Positions 53,503 to 62,435 of a DNA stretch of 64,000 nt are shown here, one piece after another. A program made the position numbers and the translations under genes. The DNA is from Paenibacillus sp. FSL R7-0204. GTDB lineage: Bacteria > Bacillota > Bacilli > Paenibacillales > Paenibacillaceae. Location: contig NZ_JBBOCA010000001.1 in assembly GCF_038002225.1 (NCBI RefSeq), forward strand, positions 4,960,001 through 5,024,000. The letters are read 5' to 3'. A model generated the notes under the pieces. The model made no database searches. It was not told the origin of the DNA and saw only the letters and a list, made by a program, of their open reading frames with translations. Each line of letters opens with the position of its first letter. Position 1 is the stretch's first letter.

Positions 53503-56351
53503 TTCTTCTCCCCTCCGATCGATAAAATGATGGTCATCGTCACGCCGACTACGGCCAGGAATACACCAAGGTCAAACAGGACAGCAGTCGCCAGCTCCGT
53601 ATCCCCAAGTACAGGCAGATGGAAGTGGCCGAACGTGTGACTTAGAAAAGGAGCGTCAAACAAGAATGAACCTGACGCTGTCAGAATAGCCAGCATGAGC
53701 CCGGAAGCTGTAAGCAGCCGGTAATTCACAGGGAGCACCTTACGTACCTGATCCATTCCAAATGCGATTGCAATGAGCATAAGCGCAGCAGAAGCCATCA
53801 AAGCCCCGATAAAACCTCCCCCGGGATGATTATGCCCGGCAAAGAACAGATACAGGGAGAATATCAGAATGACAAGGACAATCCCCTTGGAGATCGTCTG
53901 TAGAATCACATCATTGCTGCGCAGCGGCAATAGTTCTGTCTTGGCGGGCTCCAGCGGCGGCAATTCCGTCTCCATTCTCAGATGAATCAGACCATAAATG
54001 GCCAGTGAGGCGATGCCAAGCACCATGATTTCAAACAAAGTATCAAACCCGCGGAAATCTACCAGGATGACGTTGACCACATTCTTTCCGCCAGCCCGGT
54101 TGTAGCTTTCCTTCAAGAAAAACTCGGAAATCGGTTCAAAAGGACTGGTACCCATAGCCGCCAGAGCAATCAACGTCATCGTGATACCAGCTCCAGCCGC
54201 AATAATCAGATTGGGCAGCTTAAAGCGCAGAGGCTCCTTCTGCTTCTTCAGCTTCGGTAAATACCGGAAACAAAGAAGGAACAGAATGACCGATACGGTC
54301 TCTATAATCATCTGTGTGAGTGCAAGATCCGGTGCCCGGAAAAGAACGAAGAGCAGCGTCACCATATACCCCACACCACCGGTGAAAAGAATCGCGCTCA
54401 CACGTGACTTGGCAAATGGAACTGCAAAGGCAGCCAGCAGCATGGCTGCTACAACAGCCAATTCATAAAAAGACAATGAGGCATACTGATCCATACCAAA
54501 GCTAATGCCCTGCTGCCGCAACAGAACTGTGAGTGAGGAAATGATGAAAAAGCTGAAAATATAGAGCAGGTAATGGCGACCCGAACCAGTCATATAAGCA
54601 TCGGTTAAGCGTCTTGAACCATTCTCGAGCAGTCTTAACGAGAAGTCATACATACGGCTCAGTGCATTGGTTCCGCCGGCTTCACGGTCTAGAACACGTA
54701 ACCGGGTATAGATTCTAAACAACAGCGTACCTGCTGCTATAACACCGAGGGTCATGAAGATTTCTGGTGTCCATCCATGCCAGAAATGAATAGAAACCTC
54801 AAAGGCTTCTTCCGGTGCGAGCAGCCCCGTATGAATGGAAGACATCGCCGGTTCAATCAGCGTGGCAGAGACCAGATCAGGGAAGAAAGCGAACACTACT
54901 GCAAGTGAAATCAGAATCACGGGTGACAGTAAGAGACCCAGTGGAGCTTCATGCGGAACTTTATCCAGTTTGTCTTCCCTCAGCTTGCCGCGGAAGGTCT
55001 TGAAGACAAAGATCATGCTGTATACAAAGGTAAATACACTGGCAATCCAGGCAATCACCGGAAAGAGCTGTGTCCAGTATCCTGAGCTCAGGATGTCAAA
55101 CTCCCGGATATTGAGTACAGAAGTGAAGAACATTTCTTTACTAAGGAATCCGCTGAATGGCGGCAATCCGGCCATAGAGAATGTCCCGATCAATGCGATA
55201 GAGAAGGTGACCGGCATGAGAGACATAAGCCCTCCAAGCTTGCGCAGATCACGGGTACCCGTCTCATGGTCAATGATGCCCACAACCATAAACAGACTGC
55301 CTTTAAATACAGCATGGTTAATGAGATGAAAGAGCGCAGCTGTAGTAGCCATCGTATAGAAAACCGCATCCCCCGTACCGGTAAAGAAGGCTGCCGCCGA
55401 CCCGAGTCCTAGCAAAGACATGATCAAGCCGAGTTGACTGATCGTGGAGTATGCAAGTAAGGCCTTGAGATCGGTTTGCCGGATGGCTTTGAACGACCCA
55501 TAGATCAGAGTTACCAGTCCTGTGACAGAAACCAGCCAGAACCACTCGGATTGTCCGGCATACAGCGGGGTGAGCCGCGCTACCAGATAGATCCCCGCCT
55601 TAACCATGGTCGCCGAGTGAAGATACGCACTGACCGGAGTCGGCGCTTCCATGGCATCAGGCAGCCAGATATGGAACGGAAATTGGGCGGATTTCGTAAA
55701 GGCTCCCAGGAGAATAAGCAGCATGGACGGGATAAACATTCCACTTTCTGTTAAGGTCCCTGCCTGTGCAATAATCTCGCGGATACTATAGGTGCCGGTC
55801 ATTACATATAGCAGATTGAATCCAGCAAGCATCGCCAGACCGCCGAACACCGTGATCAGCATGGACTTCATTGCTCCATAGGAGGATCTTTCCCGGCGGT
55901 GCCAGAAGGCAATGAGCAGGAACGAAGATATGCTCGTCAGTTCCCAGAACCCGTACAGCACCATCAGATTATCTGACAGCACCACTCCTAACATGGCTCC
56001 CATGAACAGGAGCAGGTATATATAAAACTGGCGGATTCCCTCCATGAGCTTATCGAGATAATAAATCGAATATAGAACAACCAGGGCACCCATTCCGGTA
56101 ATCAGCAGGACAAAGAGCAAGCTGAGCCCATCCAGCACGAGCGAAATATTTACCCCAAAGGACGGCATCCAAGTGATACTGTTCACAATAGGCTCTCCTG
56201 CCCGGATGGCTGGAATTCTCGTCAGGAAATAAATAAAGAGAGCTGCGGGAAGGGGCAGAGCGATCCAGCCCAAGTGAAACCGTTTATTTTGCTTCAGCAG
56301 CAGCATTAGCGCAGCAAGCAAAAACGGAAGCAGGATAATCATATGCAGCAA
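53490..56351 (-). CDS. mrpA: Mrp Na+/H+ antiporter subunit A fused to subunit B
   Basis: 953-aa polytopic protein. Residues about 1-780 are MrpA, including the NuoL-like core (FWELTSISSFLLIAFWHRRE, LHSATMVKAGIYLVARL) and the MrpA-specific C-part; residues about 810-953 are MrpB (LYLFFAGHNHPGGGFIGALM, then ATAVLFDLGVFLAVVG). In Bacillus these are two proteins of about 800 and 143 aa, so this is a fusion, as also known in some other groups. The start is a TTG at 56351 with AAAGGGGG 8 nt upstream; the ATG three codons later is too far from the site. Exports Na+ in exchange for H+ under saline or alkaline stress. Confidence 0.92.
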   Translation of the reverse strand: MLHMIILLPFLLAALMLLLKQNKRFHLGWIALPLPAALFIYFLTRIPAIRAGEPIVNSITWMPSFGVNISLVLDGLSLLFVLLITGMGALVVLYSIYYLDKLMEGIRQFYIYLLLFMGAMLGVVLSDNLMVLYGFWELTSISSFLLIAFWHRRERSSYGAMKSMLITVFGGLAMLAGFNLLYVMTGTYSIREIIAQAGTLTESGMFIPSMLLILLGAFTKSAQFPFHIWLPDAMEAPTPVSAYLHSATMVKAGIYLVARLTPLYAGQSEWFWLVSVTGLVTLIYGSFKAIRQTDLKALLAYSTISQLGLIMSLLGLGSAAAFFTGTGDAVFYTMATTAALFHLINHAVFKGSLFMVVGIIDHETGTRDLRKLGGLMSLMPVTFSIALIGTFSMAGLPPFSGFLSKEMFFTSVLNIREFDILSSGYWTQLFPVIAWIASVFTFVYSMIFVFKTFRGKLREDKLDKVPHEAPLGLLLSPVILISLAVVFAFFPDLVSATLIEPAMSSIHTGLLAPEEAFEVSIHFWHGWTPEIFMTLGVIAAGTLLFRIYTRLRVLDREAGGTNALSRMYDFSLRLLENGSRRLTDAYMTGSGRHYLLYIFSFFIISSLTVLLRQQGISFGMDQYASLSFYELAVVAAMLLAAFAVPFAKSRVSAILFTGGVGYMVTLLFVLFRAPDLALTQMIIETVSVILFLLCFRYLPKLKKQKEPLRFKLPNLIIAAGAGITMTLIALAAMGTSPFEPISEFFLKESYNRAGGKNVVNVILVDFRGFDTLFEIMVLGIASLAIYGLIHLRMETELPPLEPAKTELLPLRSNDVILQTISKGIVLVILIFSLYLFFAGHNHPGGGFIGALMASAALMLIAIAFGMDQVRKVLPVNYRLLTASGLMLAILTASGSFLFDAPFLSHTFGHFHLPVLGDTELATAVLFDLGVFLAVVGVTMTIILSIGGEKKWNS

Positions 56352-56385
56352 GGCTTAAGCCCCCTTTCTAGTTTGTATAATCCTC

Positions 56386-57024
56386 TTAACGGGGCTTCAC
56401 CCATTCGTTCTGTACAATTCTCAAATATTGCGCTTCGCCGTTGCTGACGATTTTGAACAGGCCGGTATTGAAATCTGTATCAAGCTCACGAAAGAAAACC
56501 CCCTTCATGGCTTCATTCCCATCCGGTTCATCCATAAGGATATGGCGGTCGCCTTCTTTGACCAAATAAGCAGAGAACCCTTGCTCATGGGACTGCTCGA
56601 GCAGCTCCGGATACCGCTGGACCGCAACGATATGAAGATCAATCGGACCCATCCGCTCCAGCAGCTCATTAATGAAGCTTCCCCGTGTAATCTCCTGCCA
56701 CAGCGTTTGGCTTGACTGTCCGAGTACAATTTGTGTAATTTTGTTATCCTTTGCAGTCTCCACAATCACATCAACCGTTTTTTTGCCGTTACATTTGCGG
56801 ATCACAAATTGTCCGCCAGCCTCCTTGGTCTGATGCTCCCAGCCAGACAAGTACTGCTGCTTCTCCCTGTTGTATTCATTCTCCCCGGATGCATCTACAG
56901 TGAGTACCATCAACGGGGCATTGAGCAACCTGGCCAATTGTCCTCCCCGCTGTATCAACCGCTGCCCGTGCGGCCCATAATGCACACACACCATGATGCT
57001 CTCATTGTTCATTTCCATTTCCAT
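56386..57024 (-). CDS. KdpD-like universal stress protein
   Basis: 212-aa cytoplasmic protein. The first 135 residues form a universal stress protein fold of the type inside sensor kinase KdpD (IMVCVHYGPHGQRLIQRGGQ, VLTVDASGENE, then IVLGQSSQTLWQEITRGS), without the kinase; the C-terminal 75 residues are unassigned. ATG at 57024 with GGAGGG 6 nt upstream. It lies 34 bp before mrpA on the same strand and so is probably the first gene of the mrp operon. It may sense nucleotide or ion status for the antiporter (inference). Confidence 0.8.
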   Translation of the reverse strand: MEMEMNNESIMVCVHYGPHGQRLIQRGGQLARLLNAPLMVLTVDASGENEYNREKQQYLSGWEHQTKEAGGQFVIRKCNGKKTVDVIVETAKDNKITQIVLGQSSQTLWQEITRGSFINELLERMGPIDLHIVAVQRYPELLEQSHEQGFSAYLVKEGDRHILMDEPDGNEAMKGVFFRELDTDFNTGLFKIVSNGEAQYLRIVQNEWVKPR

Positions 57025-57058
57025 TTCAAACCCTCCACAGCAGTAAATTTATTCCAGG

Positions 57059-57094
57059 TAAAAAACACAAAAAGAGCCCGCTGTTGGCAGGCTC
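57059..57094 (-). terminator. intrinsic terminator in the usp-mrp leader
   Basis: On the minus strand the stem GAGCC-GC/GC-GGCTC (57074-57094) is followed by TTTTTGTGTTTTTT. It lies before the usp gene start and after the likely promoter at 57125-57153, so it can act as a leader attenuator rather than an end-of-gene terminator. Confidence 0.7.
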
Positions 57095-57124
57095 CTCCGG
57101 TTAACTCCGTATACAATTATTGCA

Positions 57125-57153
57125 ATTATATAGTCATCGAAGGCGAAAGTAAA
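57125..57153 (-). promoter_or_regulatory. likely promoter of the usp-mrp operon
   Basis: On the minus strand TTTACT (57148-57153), 17-bp spacer and TATAAT (57125-57130). Transcription would start near 57118, giving a leader of about 94 nt with the terminator hairpin inside. Confidence 0.5.
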
Positions 57154-57217
57154 GGCAATTTGCGGTGAATACTCATGGAAGCCTCAGGGGAGGCTGTGTG
57201 AAAAGGAGGAATTCCTC

Positions 57218-57439
57218 ATGTTAATACGTAAAATAATATGCTGCATTTCCCTGTTCGCCGCTATGTTACTACTTGGCTGGAAAATGGATAAGTTATTAAC
57301 TCCTAATACGGCAGTACCGCAAACAAGCAGCTTTTCCTTTGAAGAATTTAGTTTCCGTACCGAAAGCTTCACTGATCCGGTTCCCATTAGCGTACCCTAT
57401 CTCCCCCGGGAATATGTTAGAATCAGACTAAACCCGTGA
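57218..57439 (+). CDS. small membrane-anchored or secreted protein, unknown function
   Basis: 73-aa protein I do not recognise: a basic start (MLIRK), a hydrophobic segment at about residues 6-20, and a polar, Ser/Phe/Pro-rich tail. GGAGG lies 8 nt before the ATG, inside the 12-bp palindrome GAGGAATTCCTC, so the ribosome site can pair with its own downstream flank. A second hairpin AGCCTC/GAGGCT precedes it. Divergent from usp; terminator at 57512-57553. Confidence 0.65.
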   Translation: MLIRKIICCISLFAAMLLLGWKMDKLLTPNTAVPQTSSFSFEEFSFRTESFTDPVPISVPYLPREYVRIRLNP

Positions 57440-57855
57440 AAAGAATGGCAGCAGATACAAAATCTCATATCTCCATAACCTGAGCCGTAGCGTTAGTTAA
57501 ATAAAAATACAAACAGTCCCGATGAAATATAAAAGACTCTCACCGGGACTGTTTATATAGTTTGTTGCTTGCTTTATAAAAATAAAATTTTATTGTAATT
57601 GTGGTGGATCACCAAAGCTGCAAAAAAAGAGAGTTAATACCCTTAATCTATTAGGAATGATGGCTCACCAAAAATGAAAAAGCGGTTACTCCGTCTTTAA
57701 AAAATCCTAAAATGGCTCAAAGAAAGCGCAAAATCCCGCTGATGAAAAAACAATACCATATGCATGATATTCATCATAATACAATGGAGGTTTTGTCAAA
57801 TGAATTTTATGCATATGAAAAGTTTTCCCCACCATCTTGTATATCCTTTATTTAT
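57440..57855. other. gap at the left border of the AT-rich island
   Basis: A 416-bp stretch with a terminator hairpin at 57512-57553 and otherwise AT-rich sequence. A plus-strand open frame from 57712 runs mostly antisense to the nuclease-like gene and has no ribosome site, so it is not called. No att-like duplication or integrase was seen here. Confidence 0.5.
57512..57553. terminator. bidirectional terminator
   Basis: Stem AACAGTCCCG / CGGGACTGTT with T-rich sequence on both sides. Serves the small plus-strand gene and may stop the nuclease-like gene from the other side. Confidence 0.75.
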
Positions 57856-58983
57856 TCAGAAAGGCTCATGGCTACACAAAATTGGACCGTCCAACAATTC
57901 GTTACTATTGTACATTTTATATATATGAGGTGCATTTCCAAACTGATCCTTCATCAGATTACGTGTCTTTTCTTGCTTATTTTGAGGAAGAAGGTAAAAC
58001 TTTTCGCCGCCGCAAGTTCTTCTAACTGTATCGACGATATTAAATGCATTCTCCACAATAAAATTATCTTGATAATACATGTCATCTTTGTTGTAATAAT
58101 ATATCTTCATAAGGAAACCCAAGATTAACGACGATAATTTATAAACATAAACGGAATCATTAAGAATTACCTTCTCTACGATTTCTATTCTTCTTGAGTT
58201 AAGCTTCTTATAATTAATTTGTTCAAAATTAAATGCACTATCAATCACTGGTGTTTCAATAGAAATAATCTCTTTGTATTTTTTTCCATCCAATGAAATT
58301 CCTTCGTAAATAGTCTGTCCATATTTCTCGTGATTATGGTAATATTTACTTCTGTGATTTTTTATATTTGAAAACCTTGACTTCCTATATATTGGTTTTC
58401 TAAATACATAAGAGTAATCACCAAATACTGCTGAAAGATCGTTCAGACAAGCTTGTTCATATGAAATCTTATAACAAGAACTTTTCTCTGAAAATGCTTC
58501 AATTGAATTTATAGTCCACTGCAATCTATTTCGCCAAAAAACTGCAAAAACAAGAGGGTGCGGAGAGCTATCTTCATAATTTTTAAGTACTTCATATGTA
58601 TTTTTTAACAATTCAAAGCTTTGCTTATTTCCATCAACTAATTTAACTTCTACAAGAATTTTTTTTAATTCTCTTTGAGATCCAACCTCATAAGTGATTT
58701 CATAATCCGGTGTCTGTAGATTTTGCTTCGAAACTTCAGGATATTGTTCTTGTCCTAAAGGAGTAATTAATCTTACCCACGGAAGTAGTGAAAAAATTCT
58801 TCTGAAAAGCTCTTCAGCAGAATAGCCTTTAGAAAAATTATTATACCTCGATCGTATTTTCTCATCAGAAACCGTTGCATCTAATAACTGTTGTATCATT
58901 TCGTCTGAAAACGGATTCTGATTGTCTCTCGCTGCTTTAACTATATCAAAAACATGCCTAACACCTTGAATTGGATTCGTCAT
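57856..58983 (-). CDS. PD-(D/E)XK nuclease-like protein, unknown function
   Basis: 375-aa protein. Residues 55-116 show the order expected of a PD-(D/E)XK nuclease core: Glu57 in YSAEELFRRIF, Asp93 in QTPDYEITYEV and Glu112-Val-Lys114 in ILVEVKLVDGN. The rest, rich in aromatic and charged residues, is not assigned. The ATG at 58983 has AAAGGAG upstream; 17 codons of open frame before it lack one. A strong hairpin separates it from the membrane-protein gene upstream, so it may have its own promoter. No methyltransferase lies nearby, so it is not an evident type II restriction enzyme; a defence or repair role is possible. Confidence 0.7.
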   Translation of the reverse strand: MTNPIQGVRHVFDIVKAARDNQNPFSDEMIQQLLDATVSDEKIRSRYNNFSKGYSAEELFRRIFSLLPWVRLITPLGQEQYPEVSKQNLQTPDYEITYEVGSQRELKKILVEVKLVDGNKQSFELLKNTYEVLKNYEDSSPHPLVFAVFWRNRLQWTINSIEAFSEKSSCYKISYEQACLNDLSAVFGDYSYVFRKPIYRKSRFSNIKNHRSKYYHNHEKYGQTIYEGISLDGKKYKEIISIETPVIDSAFNFEQINYKKLNSRRIEIVEKVILNDSVYVYKLSSLILGFLMKIYYYNKDDMYYQDNFIVENAFNIVDTVRRTCGGEKFYLLPQNKQEKTRNLMKDQFGNAPHIYKMYNSNELLDGPILCSHEPF

Positions 58984-59032
58984 AAAAACTCCTTTCAGTC
59001 CTTTTAATAAACACTCGATGATACAAATATAC

Positions 59033-59073
59033 AATCAAAAGAATCGCCCAATTATTGTGCGATTCTTTTGATT
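59033..59073 (-). terminator. strong hairpin between membrane protein and nuclease genes
   Basis: Perfect 15-bp inverted repeat AATCAAAAGAATCGC / GCGATTCTTTTGATT with an 11-nt loop; the minus strand then reads GTATATTTGTATC. Probably ends the lipase and membrane-protein transcript. Confidence 0.75.
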
Positions 59074-59095
59074 TACATATCTATAGTGGGCAATA

Positions 59096-59701
59096 TTAAT
59101 GAATAACTTGATCATTGTTATGATCATCAGCATTAGGATACTTTGGGTACACTAGTACATCATTAGATACAACTTCAAGTGAAATCCCTTTACTGATCTG
59201 CTTTTTTAACTCGGCTGCTTCTTGATTCCAATCAACCGCAGGACCACCTTGAACTTTAATAACAATTTTCCCTCTCAAACGATTATTTCTTTCGTTTAAG
59301 TCCCAAAAGATCTCATTCAAAATAAGGGTATCATCAGTTATATCATCCAACCATTTATTAATTATAGGGGATATCCTTTTTGACATAACATTATTTTTTC
59401 TCTTTTGAGCATATGCTTCTCTAACAATCACCATCGAATACGATAACCATGTTATTAAAAGAATACTGCAAGGTAATATTCCAAGAAGAAGGTGTTCTCT
59501 TGAGCTTCTTAGCACGTACCCAATTAACCAAAAAAGGACCCAAGTACCTTCAGCTATAGTGAAGTACTGTAACAATCTTGGAAATGAACTAATAAGATTG
59601 AATCGCTTTTTATTAATTATAAGATTATCAAGGATTAAAAGACCGAAAAAGGGTACTCCACCAATGATATATAGGATCCAAAAAACTACATTATCTCCCA
59701 T
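59096..59701 (-). CDS. membrane protein of unknown function, paired with lipase
   Basis: 201-aa protein with three predicted transmembrane segments (about 5-25, 42-63, 70-93) and a cytoplasmic or external tail of about 105 residues ending in a polar, Asn/Asp-rich stretch. I know no family for it. ATG at 59701 with AAGGGG 8 nt upstream; only 16 bp from the stop of the lipase gene, so co-transcribed with it. Confidence 0.75.
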   Translation of the reverse strand: MGDNVVFWILYIIGGVPFFGLLILDNLIINKKRFNLISSFPRLLQYFTIAEGTWVLFWLIGYVLRSSREHLLLGILPCSILLITWLSYSMVIVREAYAQKRKNNVMSKRISPIINKWLDDITDDTLILNEIFWDLNERNNRLRGKIVIKVQGGPAVDWNQEAAELKKQISKGISLEVVSNDVLVYPKYPNADDHNNDQVIH

Positions 59702-59717
59702 AACTTCGGCCCCTTCC

Positions 59718-62201
59718 TTACTGGATTTTAAACTCCTTGATCTTTAATGGGCTAATACGAGATGCAGTGTCTCTAAATTCAAATTTTATCTTATTAACTT
59801 CCTTCGGCAAAGATTGTACAGAAATTGTAAATGAATATAGACCTTTTTCATCATTTGAAACAGTTGCTTCTTGTGTGTCCATTGTAGCATCCTTTGCAGG
59901 TAAATAGGTATATTTCACATGTGGTTTTAAATATTTTTCTCGATTTCCTTCAGAATCAAAAACCATAAATGAAATTTGCACTTCTTCCTGTTCTCTGTTT
60001 ATTATTTCTGAATGATAATCCAAATAAACATCATATTTTGGTATTAACGCAATATTGTACATAACATCATCATAATCAAACACAATATTTTTCGCATTCC
60101 GTGGTAATTTTTCAAAAAGTTCCTTTTCGGAACTACCAATACTTACTTTTACAAGATCATCAGGGCTTTGAGGGAAATACTCGTTCACCTCTCCGATTGT
60201 ATTATTTAATTCAATACCCCAAATGAACTCTGTAATCGCAGTAAAGTCAAGATCAATGGTTTTCCAAGCCGAATGCGTTTCAAACTTATTAGTTGCTTTC
60301 ACACTTATTTTTTTCACATCTTTAAACCTAAGTTCCAAAGGTTTATTATATTCCTGTACTTCTTCACTATCATTAAGCTTATAAACAAAACTGTAATCCC
60401 ACAAACCGTGATAATAAGGTTGGAATTCAACGTTTAGTTCAAAGTCAGGATGTAGTTTAATTAATGTTAAAATTTCAGGGATTTTAGATTCAACAGAAAA
60501 ATCTCTGGATTTTATTTTTTCCACATTATCGTAAATATCTCGAGAGTAGTAAGTAACAATGTTTTTCCCGGCAACAATGTCCCTTCCGAGTATTAACTTA
60601 GTGGGATTATTTTTAAATCTGACTTGCGGTCCATCATTAATAGAATACAACGTTTCGAGAATAGTTGTGTCATTTGCTCCTTTTGCTGAAAAATTTATTA
60701 TTACTCCATCGTGTGAGAAATACTTGTTCCCACTTTTTTCAGATACTTCTTTCAATAAGCATCTTGTTGTAGGAGCCTCATTTGGATTATCTACTTGACT
60801 TGGCACAATTACTCCTTCAACTTTAAATGACTCCCCTGTATTGGCAACAGATACAACTTCTGTTTTGGGTTCTCCTGTTGTATCGAAACTTATTTTAACA
60901 GTTGCCTTACTTGCCGGTTCAACTTCAATTGATGGATACTTCTTCACAACGGTCTCCTTACCACCACAAATGCTTATTGTTTCTAAGGAAGTTAGACCTT
61001 CATCATAGGGTTCAATTGTGAGTTCAGTGGCAACTTTATCGTTGTATATTACATAAGTAACATCCCCAACACGATGTGATGTAAATGCATGAACTGGTTC
61101 ATCAAAAATATCAATTTCTTCTTCAATAGCCACTTCGACTGGACACGCAATTCTTTGGGCGACCCAATTCATCCTTTTCGTATAATTCTTGGTTAACCCT
61201 GGAGTATTAGCGTAGTCAAAGCCAAAGAGGATATTTTTAATCCAGTTATGAACTACTTGTAATTGTGTTACCCCTAAATGTGTCCCTCTTACATGAGATA
61301 CCTCTGTATTATATATTGGATCTGGAGTTGCATAATCAACAGGAACTGTCTCATCACCATCGGTTACATCTGCATAATCTTCATCGAAGGAGGATAGTCT
61401 AAAGGATTCGAATGTTCCATGATCATGGCCAATCATATGATAATGTTTAATGTCTTCAGGCCATGGATTTCTTAAAGAATCATGAAGATCCTTATTAAGG
61501 ATATGCGCATCCTTAACGTTGCAACCCTGTTCAGACAAAAAATTAAATATTTCTGCCCATCTTAATTGCCTTTTATCTTTTTCCAATAGTTTTCTAGTGC
61601 TTAGCATCTGTCTTGATGGTAACAGTTGGTATACGCTGGGAAAAGTCTTTGCAACTTCGGCAATGACCTCAGGATCCGGAAAGCACCGTTTTTCAAGACC
61701 ATACATAATCGCTATATAGGCATCCGGAGAACCATGCCATGGGGTTGCTAACGTAATTACTTTGGTAATATTAGGTTTGTCTTCTCTACCCATCGCCCAC
61801 TGACAATAGCTATGAGTTAGCAAACCTCCCATGCTATGAGCAATAACAATAATTTCATCACCTAAGAAGCCTGAGAGAAATTCGTCTAGCTTCATTCGGT
61901 TATCTTCAATATTAATTCGCCAGTCGTATCCAAACTCTTCATAAGAATAATCTTCATTCTCTTTTTCAATAGAACTAAGAAAGTTCATTATCGGACTGTA
62001 AACTCGGGCTTTCTTCACAAAGTTATGTATAAAAAAAACACCATTTTCCAGTGGTCGCCCAGCTGATATCTTATTAGGTAGGGCAGGGTCAAATTTCAAC
62101 CGCTTAAGATTTTTATTTTTGGGACTATGCCACCTCTTATTCGTTTGTCCTTCAAATAAAGTAGAACCCATTATTCCAGGAATAAACACTAAACGTTTCA
62201 A
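59718..62201 (-). CDS. LCAT-like alpha/beta hydrolase (lipase/acyltransferase) with long C-terminal region
   Basis: 827-aa protein. The first 330 residues form an alpha/beta hydrolase of the lecithin:cholesterol acyltransferase type: LVFIPGIMGSTLFEG oxyanion loop, nucleophile Ser123 in VIAHSMGGLLTHS, Asp283 in TDGDETVPVDY and His308 in GTHLGVTQ. The next 500 residues look like beta-rich, Ig-like or chitobiase-C-like modules (YSINDGPQVRF, IVTYYSRDIYDNVEK). No signal peptide. The start is a TTG at 62201 with AGGGGA upstream. Followed by the three-helix membrane protein. It would deacylate or transacylate lipids; context of a nuclease and membrane proteins in an AT-rich island suggests conflict biology (inference). 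Confidence 0.8.
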   Translation of the reverse strand: MKRLVFIPGIMGSTLFEGQTNKRWHSPKNKNLKRLKFDPALPNKISAGRPLENGVFFIHNFVKKARVYSPIMNFLSSIEKENEDYSYEEFGYDWRINIEDNRMKLDEFLSGFLGDEIIVIAHSMGGLLTHSYCQWAMGREDKPNITKVITLATPWHGSPDAYIAIMYGLEKRCFPDPEVIAEVAKTFPSVYQLLPSRQMLSTRKLLEKDKRQLRWAEIFNFLSEQGCNVKDAHILNKDLHDSLRNPWPEDIKHYHMIGHDHGTFESFRLSSFDEDYADVTDGDETVPVDYATPDPIYNTEVSHVRGTHLGVTQLQVVHNWIKNILFGFDYANTPGLTKNYTKRMNWVAQRIACPVEVAIEEEIDIFDEPVHAFTSHRVGDVTYVIYNDKVATELTIEPYDEGLTSLETISICGGKETVVKKYPSIEVEPASKATVKISFDTTGEPKTEVVSVANTGESFKVEGVIVPSQVDNPNEAPTTRCLLKEVSEKSGNKYFSHDGVIINFSAKGANDTTILETLYSINDGPQVRFKNNPTKLILGRDIVAGKNIVTYYSRDIYDNVEKIKSRDFSVESKIPEILTLIKLHPDFELNVEFQPYYHGLWDYSFVYKLNDSEEVQEYNKPLELRFKDVKKISVKATNKFETHSAWKTIDLDFTAITEFIWGIELNNTIGEVNEYFPQSPDDLVKVSIGSSEKELFEKLPRNAKNIVFDYDDVMYNIALIPKYDVYLDYHSEIINREQEEVQISFMVFDSEGNREKYLKPHVKYTYLPAKDATMDTQEATVSNDEKGLYSFTISVQSLPKEVNKIKFEFRDTASRISPLKIKEFKIQ

Positions 62202-62435
62202 CGAACATTTCCCCTTGTATATAAAATTGTCTGTCTCTCACATATTCTATAATTTTATGACAGTTATTATGTTTTCTATTATATAGTACAAAATACCTTC
62301 TTTTTCGCATAAAGTGTTAAATTTAAATGTCACTCCATCATATAAATCCTGATTAGAATGGCTATATACATCAATAAAAGGAACTTTGGAATAAACTCAT
62401 CGTATTTATTATGACAAGTTAGTGGAGGTAGAATT

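Noticed and set aside
57118..57217. Known riboswitch class in the usp/small-gene gap
   Set aside because: I compared it with the consensus features I remember for several metabolite and ion classes and saw no convincing match on either strand.
57712..58128. Plus-strand 138-codon open frame at the island border
   Set aside because: Low-complexity, Ile/Leu-rich translation, no ribosome site, and mostly antisense to the nuclease-like gene.
57856..62201. Lipase, membrane protein and nuclease as a single three-gene operon
   Set aside because: The perfect 15-bp hairpin at 59033-59073 and a 112-bp gap before the nuclease start make a continuous transcript doubtful; only the first two genes are clearly coupled.
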